Source: Coptis chinensis (lineage: Eukaryota > Streptophyta > Magnoliopsida > Ranunculales > Ranunculaceae). Taken from it: a stretch of DNA of 64,000 bases. A program made the translations under genes and the position numbers. Every line of letters starts with the position of its first letter. Positions within the stretch are counted from its first letter, which is position 1. Below, piece by piece: positions 33,998 to 44,245 of the stretch. The stretch lies in contig CM027380.1 in the NCBI GenBank assembly GCA_015680905.1, forward strand, positions 13,348,001 to 13,412,000, in the 5' to 3' direction. The notes beneath the pieces are model-generated. The model searched no databases. It worked only from the letters and a program-made list of their open reading frames with translations, and was not told where the DNA came from.

Positions 33998-34655
33998 TTG
34001 CTAAATCACAATAAATATAATAAAACTATTATACAAGCTAGATCGAGTTTAAGATAATTCTATTTGAAAATTACGGATTAATATCCTAAACCACAAAGTG
34101 AAGAGGCTATTTCAATTTGATCCCTTAGTTTCCAAATACTTATGCACCATAATCACTGCCCATTAACGTATTTCGGTTTATTTTTAATAAAAATATATTG
34201 TGATTCGAAAATTTGCCACTAAATCATCATAAATCTAAAAAAACTATTATACAAGCTAGATCGAGTTTAAGATAATTCTATTTGAAAATTACTGATTAAT
34301 ATCCTAAACTACAAAGTGAAGAGGTTATCTCAATTTGATCTCTTAGTTTCCAAGTACTTATGCACCATTATCACTACTCATTAATGTATTTCGGTTTATT
34401 TTCAATAAAAATATATTCTGATTCAAAAATTTGCCGCTAAATCACCATAAATCTAAAAAAAATATTATACAAGCTAGATCGAGTTTAAGATAATTATATT
34501 TGAAAATTATTGATTAATATCATAAACCACAAACTGAAGAGGCTATCTCAATTTGATCCCTTAGTTTCCAAGTATTTATGCACCATAATCGATGCTCATT
34601 AACTTATTTCAGTTTATTTTCAATAAAAATATATTCTGATTCAAAAATTTGTGTA
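33998..34655. repeat. three tandem copies of a 220-bp unit
   Basis: TTATACAAGCTAGATCGAG recurs at about 34028, 34248 and 34467; each copy continues TTTAAGATAATTCTATTTGA and ends near CAATAAAAATATATT. Copies are about 90 percent alike by eye. They lie between an old Helitron 3' end (about 33860) and the present one (34702-34731). Confidence 0.85.
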
Positions 34656-34701
34656 AAACATTTTGTGAAAACTTTTTCAGCACACAAAATATTTAATAGA
34701 T

Positions 34702-34731
34702 CCCGGGCGTATGCCCGGGTCCAAAATCTAG
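34702..34731 (+). terminator. Helitron 1 3' hairpin and CTAG end
   Basis: CCCGGGC (34702-34708), loop GTAT, GCCCGGG (34713-34719), 8-nt spacer TCCAAAAT, then CTAG (34728-34731). A 7-bp all-GC perfect stem is the expected terminator of rolling-circle transposition. Confidence 0.85.
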
Positions 34732-35051
34732 TTAAGTCTAGTTTGGGCCCAGTTTAAGTTAAGTTTTGGGACAGTTTTCTTTGTTTGTTTTCGGGCCGAA
34801 CTCAGTTGTGTTTTGGGCCAGTTCAGCCTAAAGTTTTTGGGCCCGTTTCTAATATTGCTTGGGACCAGTCCATTGGACTTAAAATAGATCTGTTTGGGTT
34901 TTCCAATGTTTAAACTTTCGGGTTCTAAGGTTGGGCTCGGCCAGTTGGGTCCGAACCATTACCTTGGTCATGAGCTCATGAGCCATGCACCTTTGCCCTT
35001 AGCCATGAACCATGGCTATGCCCATGAACCGGTCGAACATGGAAACGACAG

Positions 35052-35217
35052 ATTGACTTTGACCAGGACCTGTTGACTTTGACCAGGACAGTTTGACTTT
35101 GACCAAGACATGGTGACTTTGACTTTGACCATGACATGTTGAGTTTGACCTTGACCATGATGTGTTGACCTTTGACCGTTGACTTTGACTGTTGACCGTT
35201 GACTGGGAATGTTGACT
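35052..35217 (+). promoter_or_regulatory. dense TTGAC (W-box core) cluster in the LTR unit
   Basis: About 17 TTGAC cores by eye in 166 bp, arranged as GTTGACTTTGACC repeats. TTGAC[C/T] is the core of the W-box bound by WRKY factors. The cluster lies in the LTR unit, upstream of its 3' half. Whether it acts as an enhancer or is only a simple repeat is not known. Confidence 0.5.
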
Positions 35218-36439
35218 TTTCTAGTTTTTCACATATTTGATTATATAAAATATTGTCGTTATTGTATAACTTGGTTGGTCATTATCTAATTAAGATTTGA
35301 CGTGAGTAGTGTGTAAAACATATATATATATATTAGGCTTTGATTGTGGACTGTGGACTGTTTAATTGTGCTACGTTTTGTGTTGTATATTATATGAACA
35401 TATGTAGTAATAAAATGCTGTGGAAGCTTGTATAACCTTGGTTGGTCAATTATCTAATTAAGATTTGACCTTGATGTTGTGTATTTTTGACACGTGACGA
35501 TATTGAGATATTAGGAGATATTATATTCCTAATACGTTATAATAAAAATGTATGCGATACGTTGAAACATTGTGACAGGATATAATATGTTGGGATAGTT
35601 ATATTAATGCAATATCTTTTAGAAATGTATATACGCTCCATTATTATATATGTGAGATGCTACTATGAGGTAGCATAATATTGGTGAATATTTGCCCACG
35701 GGAGTGTGGTGTAGTGCAATAATATATTGGCACGTGAAAGAATGAAAGTGACTATGAGATATAATTGAGATGTTTCTAGATATTATGGCTTAGTGCAATA
35801 AGATAATTGACCTACATGTGATATAGTAGAAATGTTTATGAGTCATTAATGTATGACTTTTTGAATAAATTACGTAACTAAAAATCCCTAGAACCCGACT
35901 ACCACAACTCATGTGATTGGCCCTTCCGGCGTTTCAAGTTAATCACGAATGGCCTTGGCGGCCCTTCGGGCGTTTCATTAAAATTTGAATGGCCCTCCGG
36001 CGAGCCGAATAATAGTGGCTTGATTATTCCGTTCGCAAAATAGAAACGATGATGCATAATATTTTATGCCGAATAGTGGCGGTGCTTACATAGATTTGGC
36101 TTCCGTGAGGATTTACGGTGTCGCGGCATCCCGGGGTGGTTACGCATCGAGTGGCTCATTATGTAAAGGGAGGCATGTGGATGTACATGTTCGGCGTTGG
36201 GTAGCGATTGTGGTAGCGGAAAACTAGGTAAGACATAGAGACGACGTGATTTTAGGGACACGCAAAGGAAACCTTAATTAATATAATTATGGTAATATAT
36301 TTGTTAATGATGTATATGTAGATAGATGATTATATATGGTTTTGCAGAAGGGTGGGTCAAACTAATTACTTGGGCAGAGACGACCCACTCTGTGATTGAG
36401 CATGGAATGAGGTAAGTATATAATATGCTTGACTGGTCG

Positions 36440-36640
36440 TAGTTTAGTTAGAACCTAAGGCGCCTCGTGGAGGAACTACATGCCTTATTTATTATGTGTA
36501 TAGTTGGTTGTGTGGTTAGTGGGAAGTTAAGGCGCATCAGTGGAGGAACTACCTGCCTTAATTATTATTCTTAAGGATGTTTTATTAGTCGTTGAAAGTT
36601 AAGGCGCCTCGATGGAGGAACTAACTGCCTTGTGGATTGT
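36440..36640 (+). repeat. three-copy AAGGCGCCTCG...GGAGGAACTA repeat
   Basis: Three copies of AAGGCGC(C/A)TC with GTGGAGGAACTAC and TGCCTTA, spaced about 70 bp apart (near 36458, 36528 and 36602). They belong to the LTR unit. Each copy is a partial inverted repeat (TTAAGGC...TGCCTTA). Confidence 0.7.
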
Positions 36641-37869
36641 GTATATATACGTATTATTATATGTTGTTTTTAGGGCTACTCACACCAGCATTGTTTATAA
36701 TGCTGACCCGATTTGCATGTTTGCTTATCGGGTGTGTTCATTCAATGAACATAGTTGATAAGTTTTGACAGGTTTAGTGTTGAAGAAGGAAGGTCAAGGC
36801 AACGCTTGTGGTTTGCATTAAGCGTTACATCCACTACAACGTAATCAAAGACTTTTGTGACGGCTAGGAGGCGTCCACAATTATTTTTGTGGCCTTTACA
36901 AGGCGTTGAAATTTAAAGCGCCTCTATTGGTGTCGAATTATTTGTGACGCCAAAGTGCCGTCACAATTGACATAATTATCGACGCAGATGCGCCGTCACT
37001 AAATATGAATTACTAACGCCTTTGTCGCCGTCACTAAATGTGTATTACTAACGCTTCGTCGCCACTAAATTTGCATTTGTCGTCACTATTGAACTTTCGA
37101 ATTGCCCCAAAAAACCGGCGCTTATAACTTGGTGCCAAAACAAATTAACGCCTCGATCACAAGAATTATAAATTTGTCTTTTTTTTAAAATGCTTACTGA
37201 CGTCTGTCAGGCGTCACAAATTATTATTTATTTAAAAAATAATAATATTACTGACGCCTGTCAGACAGGCGTCACAAGTTATTATTTATTTATAAAAAAA
37301 TATTTTCTTTTGATTTCCATCCTAATATTTATATTTTTTTTCCCCTGAAATCGGCTGCATAAATACAACCACATAAACCCCAAACACATAATATAATTAC
37401 GACTACAAGCAAGTATATACAAGGAAAATCTTAGTAATAACCATCACCAAAATTTGACTAAGTATATATATCACTAAATGAATAACATGTAAATTAAAAG
37501 ATATAGATGTATGGATATAGCATAATCTACCAACATACTATTTCAATATAATCTCTATAGAACAACTCAAGATCACATCCTAAGAAGCAAGAGCATGGGG
37601 TCCTTGACGATTCTCCTGGCAGTCTCGCTCTAAAACAAACACACCCTGGACCAAGCCGGGCTACTACAGATCTTCGGGTGATGTGCATTTTTCCTTCATA
37701 AAACAACTAGACCTTAGTCAATACAAGCTAAGGAACCACTAAAACAAGCTATTGACTAGTCAATATACACAATTTTCACTAACCGCAATCGTAACATAAT
37801 ATGCTCGCCACATGCATGATTTCACAAAAAAATAAAGTTTACTAGCATTTAGACTGTTAAGAGTAGAAC

Positions 37870-37959
37870 CTTTTCAGCACTCCTAAACCTCGGCTTCCAA
37901 CCACGAGAATCAAGCTTCAAGTCATCAACTACATCACAAAGTTTATCCCTCGGATCGCC
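37870..37959 (-). pseudogene. captured 90-nt exon, unidentified
   Basis: Acceptor-like TTATTAG, then 30 codons in one open frame (GDPRDKLCDVVDDLKLDSRG, then WKPRFRSAEK), then a donor-like GTTCTACTC. Length divisible by three and clean flanks make a real exon likely. Source gene not recognised. Confidence 0.45.
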
Positions 37960-38535
37960 CTAATAAATCTTAAACACCACAAGAATCCGCTCCATTCAAG
38001 TACAAAATCAAACGAGAGAAAAAGATCATTTAAAATGGTATGAAACGGTTCTCGTGGCTAAATGGTTAAGGAATTATCGAGCTCTGCAAGCCAACCAAGG
38101 CTGCAGATGGTTTAGGAAGTTAATAAATATTCAACCAAAAGAAAATATATTGTACATGCAGCAAATTAGCAAGTGAATTTCACGAAGTTCTTATTGCAAA
38201 AAAGAGGTTTTGAGTTCCTTGACAGTAAAATTTCCATACACATGACAAAGTTACAAGACATTCTATATGAAAACCCGGCAACGCATTAACTTCTTCTATT
38301 CGGACATAAAAATGATGCTTTGTGTTGCAAAAACTATTAACATATGCTAACAACTTCAAGATGTGCAAATACATTCCCCTCAAGATCCCCGACATTATAA
38401 CCGTGGATTTACGTAGTCTCGTGTGTTTAAGAGTTCAGGATGGTTTGGGATTTGTTTAGACTAGTTATAAAATTCTAATTTGAAACCTGAGTAAAACCAA
38501 TTAGCAATAAAATACAATAAGAAACTTAAACACAC

Positions 38536-39740
38536 CTGGATGAGCTTATTGGCATTATCGTAACGCCATGTTCTTCCAAAACCTCACAGAGCTTGCCTAC
38601 TATAATGTTTGAGCCTTTTAGTGCATCACAAAATACCTGCACAATAAAGCATAAGTAAACTTGTTACTCCATGTAATGTCAATCATCTGGATAATGGAGC
38701 ATATAGCCCTTGACTAAAGACAGTTCATCGATCGAATGAACCAAACAATGCAAAGATAGACACAAATGCATTGTAATTATTTTTGGTGAAATAGATATAA
38801 TATTTAAATTCAGAACTAGAGAAGCTAACCATATTTGTGCGTAGTGAAGCAAAGATCCACTTTGAGTCCTTTGATTTCATTCAGTCCATCTCAAGATAAA
38901 ACCAAGTAACGATTGATTCGATTCACTTCATCCATCCAGTTTAAAACCGATGGAAATCACAATCGATAACATCCGCTACTAGATACTAAGTAGCTTTTAG
39001 CAATATACATTGCTAATGAATAATGAGACCAGCCAAGGGAATAACGGCGTGATGTCGAGGTAGCATCAATATATAAGAAAACATAGACAACCCGCTATAA
39101 TTTTTGCTTTCCTGTGATCCCCTCGAGCTTGCAAACACTCTCTTGCAATGCAACAAAAGCTGCAGCCAAGATAAGATCCCCACTTGCCTCATTCCACCAT
39201 CTAATGTTTTCCTCGGTCTTCTAGCCCGAAATTGAAACAAATAAGTTGCTATCAACTCTCGAAAAGAATTTAGCAAAGAAAAAAGACCAATGCAAACCAG
39301 GAGAGCTTACACGATTTGGCAAGGCCGGCCATTAACCGGTAAGTAGAGTTGTCAATTTCACTACCTCGAAATCAGCATTACAACACGGTGATTTTTATCC
39401 CAAGACATCCACCTACATATATGTACTCTAGTCCGACTCGACTTAACTACACAAAGTATCAAGATTAGACATTTGTATCCTTTATACAGACATATAAGCA
39501 ATTTAGTATTTGAAAATATAAAACCTTCATGAATCCAACCCACATACACATACACATTGTTACTTTTCAGCTTTTTGTCTTTTCGTTTTTGGTCCAAAAC
39601 ATTGAGGAACTATATTATCATAGCCACATACACATTGTTACTTACCACTGATGCATTAAATATGCGTGCTCCATCTATGTGAAGCTTCAGGCCATGTTTT
39701 TTCGCTACCTCTCCAACTTGATCGGTATACTCAATAGAGA
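38536..39740 (-). pseudogene. captured L-threonine aldolase fragments
   Basis: Threonine aldolase is a PLP enzyme splitting threonine to glycine and acetaldehyde. Three exon pieces lie in the correct order on the minus strand. (1) 39646-39740: [20 protein letters not shown] then ARIFNAS, with a good donor. (2) about 39105-39225: RPRKTLDGGMRQVGIL, then after a frameshift AAAFVALQESVCKLEG. (3) 38536-38636: KLCEVLEEHGVTIMPISSSR between AG and GT. The family's PLP-lysine region between pieces 1 and 2 (the SKGLGAP type) was not found, and piece 2 is frameshifted, so no enzyme can be made. The first piece is joined directly to a clathrin fragment, showing assembly from different loci. Confidence 0.8.
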
Positions 39741-39803
39741 CGATTTGAAGACGATTTCAACAACACTAGTGTCACTTTCTGCCCTTTGTCTGCCAAGAAA
39801 ATA

Positions 39804-39965
39804 ATTTGGATTCATCAAAGCGGAATCAGCAGTAATAGGCCTTCTCAACGGCTGATTAGGCATACTCATATCAATAATAACAACACTATTCTGCGGTGAT
39901 GTTTCTCGTACACATATATACTTATCCGATTCCATCGTTACATGTGTAATTCCAATACTAGGCAA
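39804..39965 (-). pseudogene. captured clathrin heavy chain fragment (N-terminal propeller)
   Basis: The minus strand encodes [40 protein letters not shown] and DSALMNPN, the highly conserved start of the clathrin heavy chain N-terminal beta-propeller. Relative to the usual protein a few residues are missing between SIGI and THV, and the similarity stops right after MNPN, where the frame runs into unrelated sequence and then threonine aldolase DNA. A short fragment, not a gene. Confidence 0.85.
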
Positions 39966-40684
39966 CTACAAATCACATAAAAACATAATCAGCTCAACAT
40001 TCAATAATTCAGATCCAACAGGAATCGGGGTTGTAGTAAGTGGGGAGTTTGACTTGCCTTTAGGCCCACTATCATCAACTCTTATCCTCTTACGGGAAAG
40101 AATCCGTTGTGGACATAGTAAACCCGCTACTAGGAGCCGCCCTTAGCCCATTCTCGACTTTTAGGCAGTCATCGAGGGTTGACGAATTCCTTATCAAGCT
40201 AAAAGCAAACGGAAGGTACACCTTACTCATGAACAAAAATATGCAACCTCTGGGGGTAGAATATTTCTAGTGGACCTTATGCCAAAACCTCGGAAGATTA
40301 TTAGTAAATGGTTTCATGGGTGACTAGGTCTAGTCGTCTATCCAATCTAACTAACTGTCGCTTCGAGGGTAAAACCCGACAACTCATGATAAACTATCAA
40401 GAAATTATAATATACTCGAGATCAAAAGCTAGTTCTTGAAATAATACAACGGAAAATATTTCCTTCGCTGAGACAGACTCTAGCTGAGCATCAATGAGAT
40501 TCAGAGTTTCTTCAACCAGGCATGTTAAACTGTCATCGGTAACTTTGCGGTGTCCTTATTGTGTTCTATAGAAACGACTTTTAACATCCCGGCTGTCGAC
40601 CTTGGCAACAAACAAATAAAAAATCTCTTAATCCTTTTCAGTTGAAATAAATAAATAATGGAATCATCTGCTCAGATTTCTCAC

Positions 40685-40970
40685 CTAAAGCTGGAGCAGC
40701 TGGTGGTACTTCAACCTCCTGCGCTAGGCGATTCCAACCACGCCTAACTTTCCTGTCTAAGTCCATCACCTGCAAAGGAGTAATAAGCATTAATAACCCA
40801 AGTAACAATGAGAAGCGTTTAACAAGATGGAATGAAACCCACCAATCTCTCGCAAAACTGTGCGAGCTCAGCTTTGAACTTGGGCACATGCGCATTGCTT
40901 GAACACAGAACAAAGCGGCCAACAGAGTTGCTCTAGACCGTGGGTTGGACACTTTAGCTTCCCAGACAAG
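40685..40970 (-). pseudogene. two captured exons of an unidentified gene
   Basis: Exon 40685-40769: acceptor-like TTTGCAG, then VMDLDRKVRRGWNRLAQEVE and VPPAAPAL, then donor GTGAGAAA. An upstream exon near 40850-40970 encodes in one frame VPKFKAELAQFCERL before a possible donor GTGGGTTTC, or in another frame SNPRSRATLLAALFCVQAMR. The basic/acidic helical look suggests a cytoplasmic or nuclear protein. I cannot name the source. Confidence 0.45.
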
Positions 40971-42506
40971 AATATGAAACTTTCATGTGATATGCTAAAG
41001 AAGAATAAGCGGAAAGTATGAATATGAAAAATCCAATACCACGAATTCAAAAAAATCATTATTTTGGTCTCAAAGAAAGAAGACTAAATCAGTTCAAGTA
41101 GTGAAACAAATCACAAATCACAAGACACATAGTTATTGTTTTTATGCACGAGAAAATCATCCACAGTTTCATCACTAGAAATCTTCCCTCTAACCATTGA
41201 CAAGTGTCAACTTTCTATTTGTCCCACAAGCCCACATAGAATATGTTCCCACGTATAAAATTCACAACTCCGCACACACACACACACCCCTGCCCCTTTC
41301 TCTTTCTCTTTCTCTTTCTCTCTCCTTCTCTCGGTGCTGAAATAAAATAATAACATTGAGCATAGTGAAAGACATGCAAATAATCGAAATAGAAGTTATA
41401 TATAAGAAACCAATTCAAGTTAAGACAACCCGAGATGCAGAGGCTCTTTACTTCTGAACATTACTTTGAATCAGCTCATTTGTATACCATCTACGTCATG
41501 AGAGAGACATTGGCCCCATGCATTGGATGAATCAAGGAATGTGCAAAGATTACCAATCAAAATAAACACTCGACAATGAAACGAGAACAATCATACATGA
41601 CGCTATTTCTTGGGTGACCCATACTAATAACCAAGTGCTTTAATCCATTGGGAGACATATACCACTACCAATCTAAATAAACACTAAATAACAGAGCGAG
41701 AACAATCATACATGACGCTCTTGGGTAACTATACTAATAATCAAGTGCTTTAATTCATTGGAAAATATATACCAATCACTATACCTAAATTAAACATAAA
41801 GTCCCCGAGGTAAACATTGTAATTGGATCTGCATTATATGACATATTAAGCAAATGAAATACATGGTTTTGCATTCTTTATAACTTACGTGTGTCTCCAA
41901 GAGTGACTCGAAACTTACTTGATGGTTTTGCATGACAAGACATCCAAGACTCAATTTTTAAGCAACTCGGAGGAACCGCACATCCCCAAAGATGTATCAT
42001 TTATTAAAATTATGAACGCGGTTGCCATCACAATATGGTTAGAATAGCCAAATTATTTCCCGCGTCTTTGATACAAACATACTTGGCAGTTAAATTAGAA
42101 ATTCATAGCTAACCGATACAGGATCGACTAGCAAACCGTGTCTACTTCTTCGAGGATTAATTGGACCAATTAAGAGTTTTTGCGAATGATTTTCATGTCC
42201 AAAGACCGACTAACTACACCAAAGAGAAACCATCGAAGCTCTAGATTTTTGAACATTGGGAGAAAAAAATGTTACCTTGGTAGCTTCTTTCACTTTGAAT
42301 AAATTATATAACCACCGATACCATCGTAAGTCACCAACCAATAATCTGACTCATCTTGAATGTCACTTAAATGCTAAAAGATATCATCTACCACTACTTA
42401 AATATCGGTTTACATTAATGCTACAATCAATGACAAGCAAATAACTTCTCAATTAATTCAATCAGAAAAAAAGTATTTAAGACGAATTTGGCGAGAGAAT
42501 ACTTAC

Positions 42507-42617
42507 AGATTCCAAATGAGAGTAAGGAACTTGACGAAGTTAACATCTCCAAGACAAGCAGCCAAGACTCCATATATCATTTGCAAGCCCATAGCCATGA
42601 CTCTTCCCGTTGACAAC
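42507..42617 (-). pseudogene. captured MAP3K-like protein kinase exon
   Basis: After the acceptor GAAATGTAG the minus strand encodes VVNGKSHGYGLANDIWSLGC, which is kinase subdomain IX with its invariant Asp (DIWSLGC), typical of MEKK/MAPKKK-type kinases. It is followed after a small frame disturbance by VPYSHLES and a donor GTAAGTATT. Only this exon is present. Confidence 0.7.
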
Positions 42618-43856
42618 CTACATTTCACAAAATGTATTATGACTTAACAAAACATTACATACATTATTCATGAATTCAAAAGGCAGATCATCCATGCATT
42701 GATTGGTATTGAACAATTAAAACTGACTTCCCCAATCAGATTGAAGAAACCGACAATTCCATATGGAAATTACCATTTAAAAAAAAAAATCTAATTGCTA
42801 ATCTAATGCCCTAAGAATTACCTTTTGTTGTTGTTGTTGTTTCCCCTTAGCTCACTCACTTGTCTCTTCTAGTGGAAGATCCTCCAATTGTGTCTTTGGA
42901 ATCCAACTATAGTAGAACCTCTTGTTTTGATGCATAAACAAGAATGTGTGTGCAAGGAATTCCATTATTAGATCATGTCAAACCTTGCTTTGGAAGGAAA
43001 TCGTCGTAAAAAATAGCGGCATGTTAACTCATTCACCAAGAAAATTATAAACCCTAGAAAACGAAATCAAGAATTGCAAACCCAAAACCCAAATCAAAAA
43101 AAAAAACTAATCTTTATAGAAACCGACCTTTAAAATATCGGAAAGATGGTACCTTTGTCATAAGATGAAGATTTTGAGATGAACAAACTACCTCTTTTAG
43201 TTCATTTTCATCAAAACTTGGAGAAGATGAACGGAAAACGGAGTGGAATTCAATTCATTGAGAAAAGTGGAGAAGAAGATTGAGAAAAGTGGGATGGGGT
43301 TTCTTCTTGTGTGTTGAGAAGAAATCGCAAAGATTGGATTTTGACGCCTCTTCCTTCGCACTGCCAAACACGTGATCTCAGATCTTTATTACGTTGATGC
43401 CTCCTTGCCGTCACTAAGTTTTCAACAAATTTCATAAATAAAGTAAAACGAATTTTTTAGATTTATTGTGGCCAAACAACAATATCGACGGCACTTTGAC
43501 GTCACAAATTTTCTGACGCCTATTTGGTGTCACAAATTGGGAAAAGCCCCTGTCACAAAAAAGCTATTATGGTGTAGTGATCTCCGGATACGTTTTGTTT
43601 TTCCTTTGAGGTGATATAGATTTTCAGTTGAGATAAGGTTATTTGCATTTTCATTTGTAAATTGTTTTTGGTAATGAAGAGGACTGTTGTTTAAGTTAAA
43701 ATTTTTATTAGTTTTTAATTATCCGCATATTTTAAACTGTTTATGGGTTTTTGGAAGTGGAGAGTGCGTCACACCTCGGAGATCGAAGAGTCGGGGACAA
43801 ATAATGTTTTTCCGAATTCTGTCGAAATTCGGGGTGTGACAATTATTATTTAAGAT

Positions 43857-44204
43857 TAGTTTAATGCAGTTGTATCTATATTCCGATTTTCTATTAATTA
43901 CTTTTAAATATTAGTTTAATGCTTGCATTTGCATCCAGTTTCCGATTTCCCATTAAATATTATTTGAGGTTAGTTCGATGTATTTGAATCTAGTTTTCGG
44001 TTCTCCATTAATTGTTCTTTGACGTTAGTTTCATTCAGTATTATATATGTTTTGAAATATTTGTCATTATTGCTTTGCCGTTATTTTTTTTTTCCATTTT
44101 CTATTATATATTTTGTGATGTTATTTTTTGTATAATTTAATTTTTCACATGTAATTTGTTTTGGTTTGGTATATAATTTATTTAAGCCCAACGTCCACTT
44201 TAAC

Positions 44205-44245
<41 letters not shown>

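Larger units (their letters stand above)
30218..34731 (+). mobile_element. Helitron 1 (non-autonomous), inserted in the LTR unit
   Basis: Starts TCTATATACTAAAGCAGAG after an A, and ends with a strong hairpin and CTAG before a T, so it sits between A and T as Helitrons do. It has no Rep/helicase gene. Inside: the same 55-bp minisatellite as Helitron 2 but on the other strand, in two blocks, with single-copy pieces at 31.51-32.08 and 33.52-33.86 kb that match Helitron 2 (CTATTCAAGTAGCTTCAAT and CACAAAACTTCAATCAAAC). The sequence flanking the element on each side is GGGCC-rich LTR DNA, confirming the insertion. Confidence 0.8.
36832..43579. mobile_element. CACTA (En/Spm) element with captured gene fragments
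   Basis: Left end CACTACAACGTAATC ... CTTTTGTGACGG, right end GTCACAAAAAAGC ... ATGGTGTAGTG, so termini are CACTA...TAGTG. The 3-bp target duplication ATC lies at 36829-36831 and 43580-43582. Subterminal GTGACGCC/GGCGTCAC repeats cluster near both ends. No CACTA transposase (TNPD type) was found in its 6.75 kb; instead the inside holds spliced-looking minus-strand fragments of host genes. It is a non-autonomous gene-capturing element dependent on an outside transposase. Confidence 0.9.
28921..43851 (+). mobile_element. LTR unit (probable solo LTR), about 3.7 kb before nested insertions
   Basis: Begins TGTAACGCCCGTATTTTTT and ends ATTCGGGGTGTGACA, with target duplication ATTAT on both sides (28916-28920 and 43852-43856). 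After removing Helitron 1 and the CACTA element plus its 3-bp duplication, about 3.67 kb remains without gag or pol, so a solo LTR is the simplest reading; a non-coding LARD is possible. Ends of this type are common in Ty3 elements of the Tekay/Tat kinds. It contains a dense TTGAC cluster and a three-copy AAGGCGCCTCG repeat. Confidence 0.75.

Noticed and set aside
34894-35158. Plus and minus frames over the TTGAC cluster
   Set aside because: They are produced by the TTGACTTTGACC repeat and nearby GGGCC-rich LTR sequence; no protein character.
38536-39740. A functional threonine aldolase gene
   Set aside because: The exon with the PLP-binding lysine region was not found, a frameshift occurs in the GGMRQVG exon, and the 5' part is replaced by clathrin DNA.
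39705-39965. Reading the clathrin-containing frame as a real 86-residue protein
   Set aside because: Only the first two thirds are clathrin; the rest is chimera sequence, there is no start context and the fragment lies in a CACTA element.
41269-41325. CA and CTTTCT runs as regulatory sites
   Set aside because: Simple microsatellites inside the CACTA element with no adjacent gene start.
28921-43851. A complete LTR retrotransposon with two LTRs at these ends
   Set aside because: The start and end regions are not direct repeats of each other and there is no gag or pol; a solo LTR or LARD fits better.
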